Below, piece after piece: positions 20,104 to 28,506 of a stretch of DNA of 64,000 nt. The notes beneath the pieces were generated by a model that was not told the DNA's origin, ran no database searches, and saw only the letters and a program-made list of their open reading frames with translations. Source of the DNA: Prauserella alba (GTDB lineage Bacteria; Actinomycetota; Actinomycetes; Mycobacteriales; Pseudonocardiaceae); contig NZ_JAMTCH010000005.1 in NCBI RefSeq assembly GCF_024171735.1, positions 496,001 to 560,000 of the forward strand, in the 5' to 3' direction. Positions within the stretch are counted from its first letter, which is position 1. Each line of letters begins with the position of its first letter. A program made the translations under genes and the position numbers.

Positions 20104-22038
20104 ATGGTCGAGGAGCCACTACTGCGGGTGTCGCCGACCGGAGCCGACGGCGAGTTCGTCGGCGCGGCGTTGCCCCTGATCGAACCGATGACGTCGTCGC
20201 GGGAGCCGGTGCCGCTGCGCGCTGCAGCCGACGCCGGAGTTGCCGGTGCGGGTGAGCGGGCGCTCGCCGACGCGCGCACCCGGTTCCTGACATCGGAGCC
20301 GGTCTCGTCCGGCGAGGTGCGGACGCCGATCCTCAACTCGTGGCAGCGATCGCGCCGCGCAGACGTGTCAGCCGACCGCATCGAGGTGCCGTACGTCGGC
20401 GAGGAGAACCTCGACGCGGTCTGGGTCGAGGGCGCACGCCCATTGCTGAACCAACTGGCCGACCAGCTCGACGGCCAACCCGTGAGCCTGATCCTCACCG
20501 ATCCGACCGGCATCGTGCTCAGCCAGTACACCGGCGACAGTGACCTGCACCGGCACCTCGAGGGCGTGCACCTGGTGCCGGGATTCAGTTACGGTGAAGA
20601 GTTCGTCGGCACCAACGGCATCGGCACCGCCCTCGAGGACGGCACCCCGCGACGGGTGTTCGGCCACGAGCACTACGCCGAGCACCTCGAAGGGCTGGCC
20701 TGCGCGGGCGTGCCGATCCAGCATCCGCTGTCGGGCAAGACGATCGGCGCCGTCGACCTGACGTGCTGGAGCCGCGACGCGAGCGGGTTGCTCATCGCGC
20801 TCGCCCGCAGTGCGGCCGACCAGGTGCGGCAGGCGCTGCTCGCGACGACGAGCCCGCGCGAACTCGAACTGTTCCAGGCGTATCTGCAGGCGTGCAGGCG
20901 CACCGGCGGCATCGTGCTGGCCGTCGACGACGACAACGTGATGATGAACGACTACGCGCGCACCCTGCTGGGCGCGGGCGACCAGGCGATGCTCGTCGGC
21001 CAGATGCGTGAACTCGTCGACGCCGGCCAGCGCAGCAGCACGAGCCTGCTGCTACCGAGCGGCAGCCCGGTCAGGGTGCATTGCCGTCCGCTGTCGGGCC
21101 GGGGCGCGGCGGTGCTGCACGTCGAACTGGTCGAGCCCGACGAGGACACCGGAACATCGGCCGCCAGGATGCCGATGTTCCTGCCCGGCACCGTCGGATC
21201 GGCTCCGGTGTGGCTGCGCTGCTGCCACGAGGTCGATGCCGGGTTCGACGCCGGGGAGTGGCTCGCCCTGGTCGGCGAACCCGGCACGGGGAAGGCGACG
21301 CTGGCCGAATGCGTGCAGCAGCGCAGGCGGCCCGGCGAACAGTTGCGCACGTTGGACGTCGATCCGGCGGCCGACGCGGGCAGGCCCGGGTGGCTCGACG
21401 TCGTGCGGTCGGTGTTCGCGCACCCGGCGTCCGCGCTGGTCATCCGGCACGTCGACCGGCTAGACGCAGCGTCGGCGACCGCGCTCACGGCGACGTTGGC
21501 CGAGCTGCGAGACACCGCGGGGCCGTGCGTGCCGTGGGTGGCGGTGACGCTCGACTCCGGCGCCGACACCGGACAGCTCGCCGACCTGCTGGAACTGCTG
21601 CCGCGCACGGTGCACGTCCCGCCACTGCGTTACCGCATCGAGGATCTCGACCAGCTCGTGCCGTTCCTGCTCGGCAAGCTCAGCCGCGGCGGGCTCACCT
21701 GTTCGCCCGCCGCCATGAAACTGCTGATGCGTACGACGTGGCCCGGCAACGTCAGCGAGCTCTACGGCGTGCTGCGGGACGTCGTGTCGCATCGCAGGCG
21801 CACTGGGGAGATCCGCCCGGGCGACCTGCCGGCGGCCTACCACGCCGTGACGCGGCGGGCGCTCACACACCTCGAGTCGATCGAGCGTGACGCCATCGTC
21901 CGCGGCCTCCGCGACGCCGACGGCAACAAGAGCAAAGCGGCCAAGTCGCTGGGCATGTCGCGCGCCACGATCTACCGCAAGATCCACGACTACGGCATCG
22001 TCACCGCGGGTACCGGGCGCGGCGGCAAGAACCGATGA
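20104..22038 (+). CDS. GAF/AAA/Fis activator of the propane monooxygenase operon (MimR type)
   Basis: A 644-residue AcoR-type regulator. The sensory half has LNSWQRSRRADVSADRI, GFSYGEEFVGTNGIGTALED and LACAGVPIQHPLSGKTIGAVDLTCWS. The central AAA+ domain keeps a P-loop (GEPGTGKAT) and IRHVDRL but has no GAFTGA. The C terminus has a Fis-type helix-turn-helix (NKSKAAKSLGMSRATIYRKI). It is divergent from the prm operon and is the expected activator of that operon in response to substrate. The ATG at 20104 is chosen because GGAGG lies 5 nt upstream; earlier in-frame GTG starts reach 20005, inside the promoter region. Confidence 0.92.
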   Translation: MVEEPLLRVSPTGADGEFVGAALPLIEPMTSSREPVPLRAAADAGVAGAGERALADARTRFLTSEPVSSGEVRTPILNSWQRSRRADVSADRIEVPYVGEENLDAVWVEGARPLLNQLADQLDGQPVSLILTDPTGIVLSQYTGDSDLHRHLEGVHLVPGFSYGEEFVGTNGIGTALEDGTPRRVFGHEHYAEHLEGLACAGVPIQHPLSGKTIGAVDLTCWSRDASGLLIALARSAADQVRQALLATTSPRELELFQAYLQACRRTGGIVLAVDDDNVMMNDYARTLLGAGDQAMLVGQMRELVDAGQRSSTSLLLPSGSPVRVHCRPLSGRGAAVLHVELVEPDEDTGTSAARMPMFLPGTVGSAPVWLRCCHEVDAGFDAGEWLALVGEPGTGKATLAECVQQRRRPGEQLRTLDVDPAADAGRPGWLDVVRSVFAHPASALVIRHVDRLDAASATALTATLAELRDTAGPCVPWVAVTLDSGADTGQLADLLELLPRTVHVPPLRYRIEDLDQLVPFLLGKLSRGGLTCSPAAMKLLMRTTWPGNVSELYGVLRDVVSHRRRTGEIRPGDLPAAYHAVTRRALTHLESIERDAIVRGLRDADGNKSKAAKSLGMSRATIYRKIHDYGIVTAGTGRGGKNR

Positions 22039-22061
22039 CGCCCGCCCGCGGGCGGGCGTCA
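22036..22061 (+). terminator. Perfect palindrome overlapping the regulator stop codon
   Basis: A 26-nt perfect dyad (TGACGCCCGCCCG and its complement), beginning at the stop codon of the regulator. It folds into an 11-bp, tightly closed stem. It may end transcription or insulate the next gene, whose ATG is 35 nt downstream. Confidence 0.6.
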
Positions 22062-22096
22062 ACGTCTCCGAGGCAGATCCGACGAAGGGCTTGACG

Positions 22097-22651
22097 ATGA
22101 CCGTTCCCGACACCGTCCGTGCGCTCGACACTCCGGCCTCGCGCGAACTCGCAGGACTGGCGGAGCTGCTCGGTGACGTGCAGACCGTGCTCGAATGTTG
22201 CGAACGGCTGGCGGGCGGCGCCACCGAGCCGGACGAGCTCACGGCGGAGGCGCTGTGGACGACCGCCGTGCTGGCGTACGCGCGCTGTTTCGAGGGGGAG
22301 CCGCGGCTGGCGGCCTCGGACGTGGCGGAGACGTCGCTGCAGGGCGAGGTCACCGAGTGGCACGAGCTGCTGCTGCGACTGCGCGACCACTATGTGTCCG
22401 CGCGACGGGAACAGTGCGGGGTCGGCGCCGCGCAGGATGACACCGGCCGTGCGGGCGGCGTTGCGGTGACATCGGCACCACGGCCAGCGCCCGACGAGGT
22501 CACGGTGCGCCAGACCGGTGCGCTCGCCTACGAACTCGGCAAGCTCGTCGACGCGCGGATGAGCGAGCAGCAGGAACTCCTGCGCGCTGCCGTCGGCGAT
22601 ATGCCGGCCGCCGAACTGTCCAGCCTCCCGAAGATCGATCTCGCGCCCTGA
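22097..22651 (+). CDS. Hypothetical helical protein downstream of the MimR-type regulator
   Basis: A 184-residue protein with no domain I can name. The first 110 residues look mostly helical (ASRELAGLAELLGDVQTVLE, LTAEALWTTAVLAYARCFEG, VTEWHELLLRLRDHYVSARR). A linker rich in Gly, Ala and Pro follows, then a second helical part (GALAYELGKLVDARMSEQQE). No signal peptide or membrane segment. The ATG at 22097 has GAAGGG 7 nt upstream; it lies 58 nt after the regulator and reads in the same direction, so it may belong to the same transcript. Confidence 0.72.
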   Translation: MTVPDTVRALDTPASRELAGLAELLGDVQTVLECCERLAGGATEPDELTAEALWTTAVLAYARCFEGEPRLAASDVAETSLQGEVTEWHELLLRLRDHYVSARREQCGVGAAQDDTGRAGGVAVTSAPRPAPDEVTVRQTGALAYELGKLVDARMSEQQELLRAAVGDMPAAELSSLPKIDLAP

Positions 22652-22660
22652 CGCCGCGGC

Positions 22661-23503
22661 CTACCGGCCGGCGAGGGTGCCGGAGAGGCGGTGCAGGTAC
22701 TCCGCGATCTCCGGTTCGGTGCGGTCGGGCAGGCCGAACAGCGTCTCGGTGACACCGGCCGCGGCCCATTCGTCGAGCTGTTCGATGTTCGGCTTGCCCG
22801 CCAGCGCGACCACCTCGGGCCTGCCGACGCGGCCCGCCTCTCGCCACGCGTGGTGGAGGGCGTCGATCTTGTCGGCGAGGCCGTCCTCCCCGGGCGTGGT
22901 CATCCAGCCGTCGCCGGTGCGGGCGATCCAGTCGAACGTCTTCGCCGTGCCCGCCGCGCCGACGACGACCGGCACGGCGCCGACGGGTTTCGGCCAGGCC
23001 CAGCTCGGCCCGAAGGACACGAACCCGCCGTCGTAGGCGGCCTCGTCGGCGGTCCACAGGGTGCGCATCGCCTCGATGTACTCGCGGAGCACGGTGCGCC
23101 GTTTGCCCGGTGGTACGCCGTGGTCGGCGAGCTCGTCGGTGTTCCAGCCGAACCCGACTCCGAGTGTCACGCGCCCGCCCGCGAGGTGGTCGAGCGAGGC
23201 GACCGTCTTCGCCAGCGCGAGGGGGTCGTGTTCGGCGGGCAGGGCGACTGCGGTGCCCAGCCGGATGCGGCTCGTCACAGCGGCGGCCGTCGACAGCGCG
23301 ACCCAGGGGTCGAGCGTGCGCACGTAGCGGTCGTCCGGCAGGGAGGAATCGCCGGTGCGCGGGTGTGCGGCGTCGCGGCGCACCGGGATGTGCGTGTGTT
23401 CGGGCACGCAGAACGAGGTGAACCCGGCCTCCTCGGCGTGGCGGGCCGCCGTGGCGGGCGCGATGCTGCGGTCGCTGGTGAACATGACGATCCCATGGCG
23501 CAT
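22661..23503 (-). CDS. LLM-class F420-dependent oxidoreductase
   Basis: A 280-residue luciferase-like TIM-barrel protein (FTSFCVPEHTHIPV, LDPWVALSTAAAVTSRIRLGT, LAKTVASLDHLAGGRVTLGVGFGWN, REYIEAMRTLWT, VPVVVGAAGTAKT). The GVGFGWN segment is typical of the actinobacterial F420-dependent group. Many members are near lipid or sterol catabolic genes; the substrate is unknown. The start at 23503 (MRHGIVMFTSDRS) lies 10 nt from a 12-nt palindrome resembling a TetR/KstR operator. It is convergent with the hypothetical gene at 22097 (9 nt apart) and divergent from prfC. Confidence 0.9.
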   Translation of the reverse strand: MRHGIVMFTSDRSIAPATAARHAEEAGFTSFCVPEHTHIPVRRDAAHPRTGDSSLPDDRYVRTLDPWVALSTAAAVTSRIRLGTAVALPAEHDPLALAKTVASLDHLAGGRVTLGVGFGWNTDELADHGVPPGKRRTVLREYIEAMRTLWTADEAAYDGGFVSFGPSWAWPKPVGAVPVVVGAAGTAKTFDWIARTGDGWMTTPGEDGLADKIDALHHAWREAGRVGRPEVVALAGKPNIEQLDEWAAAGVTETLFGLPDRTEPEIAEYLHRLSGTLAGR

Positions 23504-23512
23504 GCCCGCAAG

Positions 23513-23526
23513 TAGAACATGTTCTC
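23513..23526. promoter_or_regulatory. TetR/KstR-like operator candidate
   Basis: TAGAACATGTTCTC contains the perfect palindrome AGAACATGTTCT. It fits the KstR-type pattern TnnAACnnGTTnnA except for the last base. It sits just before the LLM oxidoreductase start and upstream of prfC. Confidence 0.45.
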
Positions 23527-23627
23527 GATAACTTGGGGAGGGTGAACACGCGACGAACGCGACGACGCACGCGCGCGGTCACCCGTGCGTCGGACGGTGG
23601 GTGTTCGCGTGAGTAGTCTGGAGGACT

Positions 23628-25223
23628 GTGTCCACACCTCACGACGCCGCTCCCCTTCACGAGGCGCAGCGCAGGCGGTCGTTCGCCGTCATCAGCCACC
23701 CCGACGCAGGTAAGTCGACGCTGACGGAGGCGCTCGCGCTGCACGCACGCGTGATCTCCGAGGCAGGCTCCGTGCACGGCAAGGGCGGCAGGCAGGGCGT
23801 CGTGTCGGACTGGATGTCGATGGAGCAGGCGCGCGGCATCTCGATCACGTCCGCTGCGCTGCAGTTCGAGTACCGCGACTGTGTCATCAACCTGCTCGAC
23901 ACGCCTGGTCACGCGGACTTCTCCGAGGACACCTATCGCGTCCTGTCGGCCGTCGACTCGGCTGTGATGCTGCTGGACGCGGCCAAGGGGCTCGAACCGC
24001 AGACGCTGAAGCTGTTCGACGTGTGCCGGCATCGCGGCATCCCGGTGCTGACGTTCATCAACAAGTGGGACCGGCCCGGCAGGGAAGCGCTCGAACTGTG
24101 CGACGAGCTGGTCGAGCGGATCGACCTGCAGCCCATGCCGCTCACCTGGCCCGTCGGCTCGCCGGGACATTTCCAGGGCGTGCTGGACGTGCCCACCGGG
24201 CAGTTCGTCCGCTACGCGCGGACCGCGGGCGGTGCGAAGGCCGCACCCGAGGAAAACCTGTCGCCCGACGAGGCCGAGGCCGAGGTCGGCGAGGACTGGA
24301 CGACCGCGCGCGAGGAGTACGACCTGCTGCTCGAATCCGGTGGCGAATTCGACGAGGAGCGGTTCCGCGACGCGACCGCCACGCCGGTGCTGTTCGGCGC
24401 CGCCGTGCTGAACTTCGGCGTGCGCCACCTGCTCGACCTCGTCGTGGACCTCGCGCCGCGGCCCGTTCCGCGGGAGGACGCCGACGGTGCGCCGCGGCCG
24501 CTGGACGGCGAGTTCTCCGCGTTCGTGTTCAAGGTGCAGACGGGCATGGACCCCGCCCATCGCGACCAGGTGGCGTTCGCCCGCGTGTGCTCGGGCGTGT
24601 TCGAACGCGGCATGGTAGTCACGAACGCCACGACGAAACGTCCGTTCGCGACGAAGTACGTACAGCAGGTGTTCGGGCAGAAACGATCCACAGTGGACAC
24701 CGCTTATCCGGGAGACGTCATCGGCCTCGTCAACGCCACGGCGCTGCGGGTCGGCGACACGCTGTACTCCGGAAAGCCCGCGGTGCGGTTCCCCGGGCTG
24801 CCGCAGTTCGCGCCCGCGCACTTCGCCGTCGCCACCCCGTCGGATCTGAGCAAGGCGAAACAGTTCCGTAAGGGCATCGACCAGCTCGGTGCCGAGGGCG
24901 TGGTGCAGCTGCTGACCTCCGATCTGCGAGGCGAGGGCGCCCCGGTGCTCGCTGCCGTCGGCCCGATGCAGTTCGAGGTCGCGACCCACCGGATGGAGCA
25001 CGAGTTCAACGCACCGGTGAAACTGGACCGCCTGCCTTACAGCGCCGTGCGGAAGCTGGGCGACTCGTCGCAGCGGAGCATCGTCGACGCGGGCAGGCGC
25101 AGCGAGGTCCTCGACCGCGCCGACGGCACCGAGCTCGCCGTGTTCGAGGACGAGATGTCGCTGCGCATCCTCCTTCGTGCCAACCCTGAGCTCGAACTCG
25201 AACCGCTGCTCGCCGAGGGCTGA
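23628..25223 (+). CDS. prfC: Peptide chain release factor 3
   Basis: A 531-residue translational GTPase, the usual length for RF3. The GTP motifs are SHPDAGKST (P-loop, Gly28-Lys29-Ser30), ARGISITSAAL (switch I), DTPGHADFSEDTYR and NKWD, followed by domain II and the RF3 C-terminal domain (GPMQFEVATHRMEHEFNAPV). It removes RF1/RF2 from ribosomes after peptide release. The GTG start begins MSTPHDAAP with GGAGG 4-8 nt upstream. It is convergent with the DUF1015 gene, 15 nt from its end. No terminator hairpin is obvious there. Confidence 0.97.
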   Translation: MSTPHDAAPLHEAQRRRSFAVISHPDAGKSTLTEALALHARVISEAGSVHGKGGRQGVVSDWMSMEQARGISITSAALQFEYRDCVINLLDTPGHADFSEDTYRVLSAVDSAVMLLDAAKGLEPQTLKLFDVCRHRGIPVLTFINKWDRPGREALELCDELVERIDLQPMPLTWPVGSPGHFQGVLDVPTGQFVRYARTAGGAKAAPEENLSPDEAEAEVGEDWTTAREEYDLLLESGGEFDEERFRDATATPVLFGAAVLNFGVRHLLDLVVDLAPRPVPREDADGAPRPLDGEFSAFVFKVQTGMDPAHRDQVAFARVCSGVFERGMVVTNATTKRPFATKYVQQVFGQKRSTVDTAYPGDVIGLVNATALRVGDTLYSGKPAVRFPGLPQFAPAHFAVATPSDLSKAKQFRKGIDQLGAEGVVQLLTSDLRGEGAPVLAAVGPMQFEVATHRMEHEFNAPVKLDRLPYSAVRKLGDSSQRSIVDAGRRSEVLDRADGTELAVFEDEMSLRILLRANPELELEPLLAEG

Positions 25224-25238
25224 CGGCCACCGGGTGGG

Positions 25239-26396
25239 TCACCGGCCGGCTGCCGACGGCCGCAGGAACAGGCCGTGGCAGACCTTCGGATCGAACCAGG
25301 TGGATTTCGGAGGCATCACGTGTCCGGCGTCGGAGACCGCCATGACCTGGTCGAACCGTGGCGGACTCGGCAGGAACCCGACGGCGTGGTGCTCGTAGCA
25401 CCAGTTCGCGATGGTCGCCGTCGTGGTGCGGCCGGGCAGCGGCGTGTGTCCGGCATGCCCGGTGGGCAGTACGGGCGCGATGATCGCTTCGTCGAGCAAG
25501 ACCGTGTCCACTGTGGATAGCGGGTGGATCGTGGCCGGTCGCGGCGAGGCGTCGCTCGGCTGACGCAGCCACAGGCGGTACCAACGTCCGTCCAGATACA
25601 TCGACACCGTCCCCTGGCCGGGCCGGATCTCGTCCGAGGCCGAGAGTTCTTCGATGCCTGCCACCACGGGTTGGCCCGCCAGCCGGTCGAGCAGGACCGG
25701 CGCAGGGAGACCCGCCGGGCGCGGGACGCACCGGGGATAGCCGAGGATGCGCAGTTGATCGCTCGGGAACAGCGCAGCGAGTGTGAACGAGCCGGGCGCG
25801 GCGGCACAGTGCTCCGCGGCCGCCATCCGGTGGTGCCCGTCCGCGATGTAGAGCACGGCGAGGGCGGCCAGCTCGTCGTGCACGGCACGCACGATCTCCG
25901 TGTCGTGCGTGATCCACACCGCGTGTTCCTCGCACTCGCGGGTGACGCTCACGTCGGGTTCGCCCGAGGCGACGCGCGCGGTCAGCTCACGCAGCACCGG
26001 CCGCTGTTGATAGGCGAGCGTGACGGGCAGCTGTTCGACCCCGGCGCGCTCGGTGAACTCGGCGAGCCGGCGTTCCCGGTCGTGGTCGGTGGCCTCGTGC
26101 CGCCGGATCCGGCCTGCGCGGTAGTCGTCGACCGCGACCTCGACGACGACGCCGGTCTGCTCATGCCCGCCGCTGGTCACCCGGTAGACGAGTACAGCGG
26201 GGTCGGGGATGCGGCGCAGCACGCCGCCCTCCACCAGCTCGGGCAGGTGCGCGGCGGTGGCGGGTTCCGGCAGCTGGGCGGCGCGGGACGGATTCACCAC
26301 CAGCACGCGCGGCGGCCGGGTCGTGACACCCGCGCCCCGATCGTCCGTGTGCCGCGTGGCCAGCTCGTGGGCGGGCAGCGGCTGCGGCGCGTTCAT
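25239..26396 (-). CDS. DUF1015 family protein coupled to phosphoglycerate dehydrogenase
   Basis: A 385-residue DUF1015 protein. The family motif YIADGHHRMAAAEHCA lies mid-protein; further conserved parts are GVLRRIPDPAVLVYRV, DVSVTRECEEHAVW, SDQLRILGYPR and the C-terminal WFDPKVCHGLFLRP. Function is not established; the family is often beside serine-biosynthesis genes and some members are annotated as linked to that pathway. Here its ATG overlaps the stop of the dehydrogenase gene by 4 bp, so the two are translated together. An open frame runs further upstream inside the dehydrogenase gene and is disregarded. Confidence 0.87.
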   Translation of the reverse strand: MNAPQPLPAHELATRHTDDRGAGVTTRPPRVLVVNPSRAAQLPEPATAAHLPELVEGGVLRRIPDPAVLVYRVTSGGHEQTGVVVEVAVDDYRAGRIRRHEATDHDRERRLAEFTERAGVEQLPVTLAYQQRPVLRELTARVASGEPDVSVTRECEEHAVWITHDTEIVRAVHDELAALAVLYIADGHHRMAAAEHCAAAPGSFTLAALFPSDQLRILGYPRCVPRPAGLPAPVLLDRLAGQPVVAGIEELSASDEIRPGQGTVSMYLDGRWYRLWLRQPSDASPRPATIHPLSTVDTVLLDEAIIAPVLPTGHAGHTPLPGRTTTATIANWCYEHHAVGFLPSPPRFDQVMAVSDAGHVMPPKSTWFDPKVCHGLFLRPSAAGR

Positions 26397-27430
26397 GGCC
26401 GCCCACCCGAGCCCGTTGAGGTGGGGTAGGCGAGTGCGGTGGCCCGCGTGACAGCGTCCACGTTGACGCAGTGCGGCGGGGCCTCCGACGGCTCGGCTGT
26501 GGTGAAGGCGGTGACGATCCGCACCACCTCGGCGGCGACCGCGTGCTGGGCCTGTTCGGTGGAGGCGCCGATGTGGTGCGTCCCGTAGACGTTCGGGTGC
26601 TTGGCGAGCCGGGAGTCGACGGTGCCCGTGCCGGAGCTCGGTTCGTCGGCGTAGACGTCGAGCCCCGCCCGCACCCCGTTGTTCTCCATCGCTTCGATCA
26701 GCGCGTCCTCGTCGACGATGTCGCCGCGTGACGTGTTCAGCACGATCGCGCCCGGAGGCAGCTGCGCGAGCAGGTGCCGGTCGAGCAGCATGCGGGTGTC
26801 GGCCGTGGCCGGCACATGGAACGACAGCACGTCGCAGGTGCGGGCCAGCTCGTCCAGCGAGTCGACGAAGACGGTGCCGAGGGCGTGCGCCCGCTCCAGC
26901 GTGCGTTCGTCGCGGTCCGGTTTGGCGACCGCGTGGACCCCGGCGCCGAACGATGCCGCGCGCTCGGCGAACGTGAGCCCGATCCGGCCGAGCCCGACGA
27001 CACCCACCTTGCGGCCGTGGATTCCCCGTGCCCGGGCGTAGCGCTTCTTGTCCCAGCGGTCGGCGCGCAGGTCGGCCACGTTGTCGGGAATGTTGCGATC
27101 CAGTGCGAGCAGCAATCCCATGGTCAGCTCGGCGACCGCGATCGCGTTGCGGCCAGGAACGTTGCAGACGTAGACGCCGTGACGGCCCGCGGCGTCGCGG
27201 TCGATCGTGTTGGTGCCGGAGCCGGCACGGATCACCAGGCGCAGCGAGTCGGCGGCCTCGATGGCCTCCGCGGTGACCGCGGTGCTGCGCACGACGAGCG
27301 CGTCGTGGCCGGCGAGGCTCGTGGCCAGCTCGTCGGCCGTGGTGTCGGGTTCGTAGCTGCAGTGATGTCCGTGTGCGGCGAGTTCGGCCCGGTACTCCTC
27401 CGGGAACGCGTCGGCGACGAGGATCCTCAT
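26393..27430 (-). CDS. D-3-phosphoglycerate dehydrogenase-like 2-hydroxyacid dehydrogenase
   Basis: A 345-residue D-isomer-specific 2-hydroxyacid dehydrogenase. Substrate-domain start MRILVADAFPEEYRAEL; the NAD fold has GVVGLGRIGLTFAERA; the catalytic residues appear as Arg in NTSRGDIVDEDALIEAM context, Glu in DVYADEPS and His in GTHHIGASTEQAQ. It lacks the long C-terminal ACT/allosteric domain of the main SerA, so it is the short form. It may make 3-phosphohydroxypyruvate for serine, or act on another D-2-hydroxyacid. The ATG at 27430 has AAGGTGG just upstream. A dyad lies about 135 nt upstream. Confidence 0.85.
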   Translation of the reverse strand: MRILVADAFPEEYRAELAAHGHHCSYEPDTTADELATSLAGHDALVVRSTAVTAEAIEAADSLRLVIRAGSGTNTIDRDAAGRHGVYVCNVPGRNAIAVAELTMGLLLALDRNIPDNVADLRADRWDKKRYARARGIHGRKVGVVGLGRIGLTFAERAASFGAGVHAVAKPDRDERTLERAHALGTVFVDSLDELARTCDVLSFHVPATADTRMLLDRHLLAQLPPGAIVLNTSRGDIVDEDALIEAMENNGVRAGLDVYADEPSSGTGTVDSRLAKHPNVYGTHHIGASTEQAQHAVAAEVVRIVTAFTTAEPSEAPPHCVNVDAVTRATALAYPTSTGSGGRP

Positions 27431-27934
27431 CGGCCACCTTCTCTCGGCGCGACGAACGTATGGCGCAGCGGTGCGGGCGTATCGGCGCGGGCGTATCGGT
27501 GTGGACGCAGGAGACGTGCCCGGTGACCCCTTACGACCCGCGGCGATCTTCACCGAGGTGATGTTGCGTATAGCGAACTCAGTTGCCTATGACGCAATGG
27601 TGAGGACGTCGCCGAAGCACGTCAACACCCGCGAGCCGACATCGATGCGCGTGAGCCGGTTCGGGCGCTCCGCATGTGCTGTCCCCGGGGTCTTCCCGCC
27701 GACAGGTCCGAAAATGCATGCTCGCGGCAGGCTGATGCTGCCTCGCCGATGGCCGTGATTCGTGGGACCCCTGCTCCCGGTTCGGCGCGTTCCGGCCGGG
27801 CTTCGGCGCATTCGACGGCTTCGCGCGCTCGGCGGCTTCGCGGACTCGGCGGGCTGGGTGTGTCGGTTCGCGGTCGCCTCCGCGCGGCCGAGTGCGGTCG
27901 TGCGCGGTCGTGCGCGGCCGGTGGCCGGTCGCGG
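27431..27934. other. Intergenic region with a partial dyad, no gene seen
   Basis: 504 nt. The right part (about 27760-27930) is rich in simple GGC/TTC-type runs (repeated TTCGGCGCGTTCCGGCC-like stretches). Near 27560-27600 lies an AT-richer island with a partial dyad. Open frames here have no credible codon pattern or ribosome site. Confidence 0.55.
27564..27597. promoter_or_regulatory. Candidate operator upstream of the serA-like gene
   Basis: TTGCGTATAG and CTATGACGCAA form an imperfect inverted repeat (one extra base in the right arm) across 13 nt, in the only AT-rich stretch of this gap. Probably the promoter/operator of the dehydrogenase-DUF1015 pair; inference. Confidence 0.4.
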
Positions 27935-28150
27935 TCAGTCGCCGGTGTCGCGGAGTGCGACGTAGAGACAGAGAAGTGCTGCGACGGTGAGTGCCGCCGC
28001 CAGCACGATCGGCCACCAGACGGACATCGCGTCGGCGAGGAAGAATTGCAGTGCCGCGGTCACCGCGAACGCGGCGGAGAGCAACACGAACAGCACCCGC
28101 TCGGCGGGCGGCTGCTGGGATCGGAGGTCGCTCAAGGCGCGCCTGAGCAT
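27935..28150 (-). CDS. Small membrane protein, two transmembrane helices
   Basis: A 71-residue protein. After a polar start (MLRRALSDLRSQQPPAERVL) two hydrophobic helices follow (VLLSAAFAVTAALQFFLADA and WWPIVLAAALTVAALLCLYVAL), ending RDTGD. No named family is recognised. A strong AGGAGGTGAGCG ribosome site precedes the ATG, which supports a real gene. It is divergent from the conservon kinase gene. Confidence 0.7.
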   Translation of the reverse strand: MLRRALSDLRSQQPPAERVLFVLLSAAFAVTAALQFFLADAMSVWWPIVLAAALTVAALLCLYVALRDTGD

Positions 28151-28506
28151 CGCTCACCTCCTAGGGGCGGGTTCGGGCGGAAAACGGCGTCCGGTATGCG
28201 TATCGCTGGGGCGTCCGTGAGGGTTACTGCCGAGTTGGATACGACCTTCGTCGTCCACCGGATGGGTCATGACCTTGATCACGTCGAGTTACTACGTCGC
28301 CGCGGGTCCCAGGGTTGAAAACGCAGCTCGTTCGCTTCGCGTATGCCGAGAGTCTTCACATCCGTCGCGTCATCAGCGTTGACTCTCCAGGTTGCGCTGC
28401 ATAACCTCCGCGCAGCGTGGTCGGGCCGCCCGTGGCAGTTGGCGACCCGGCCCGACGTGTAGTCAGCTCGACGGGGTCGGGGGCCCTGCGCAGTCATCCG
28501 GCGTCG
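28151..28506. other. Divergent promoter region, no gene seen
   Basis: 356 nt between the small membrane protein and the conservon kinase. It contains AT-richer stretches suitable for promoters (for example around 28310-28380) but no clear operator and no frame with a supportable start. Confidence 0.5.

Noticed and set aside
23513-23526. LexA SOS box
   Set aside because: The GAAC and GTTC arms are 2 nt apart, not the 4 nt of the actinobacterial SOS box; the TetR/KstR pattern fits better.
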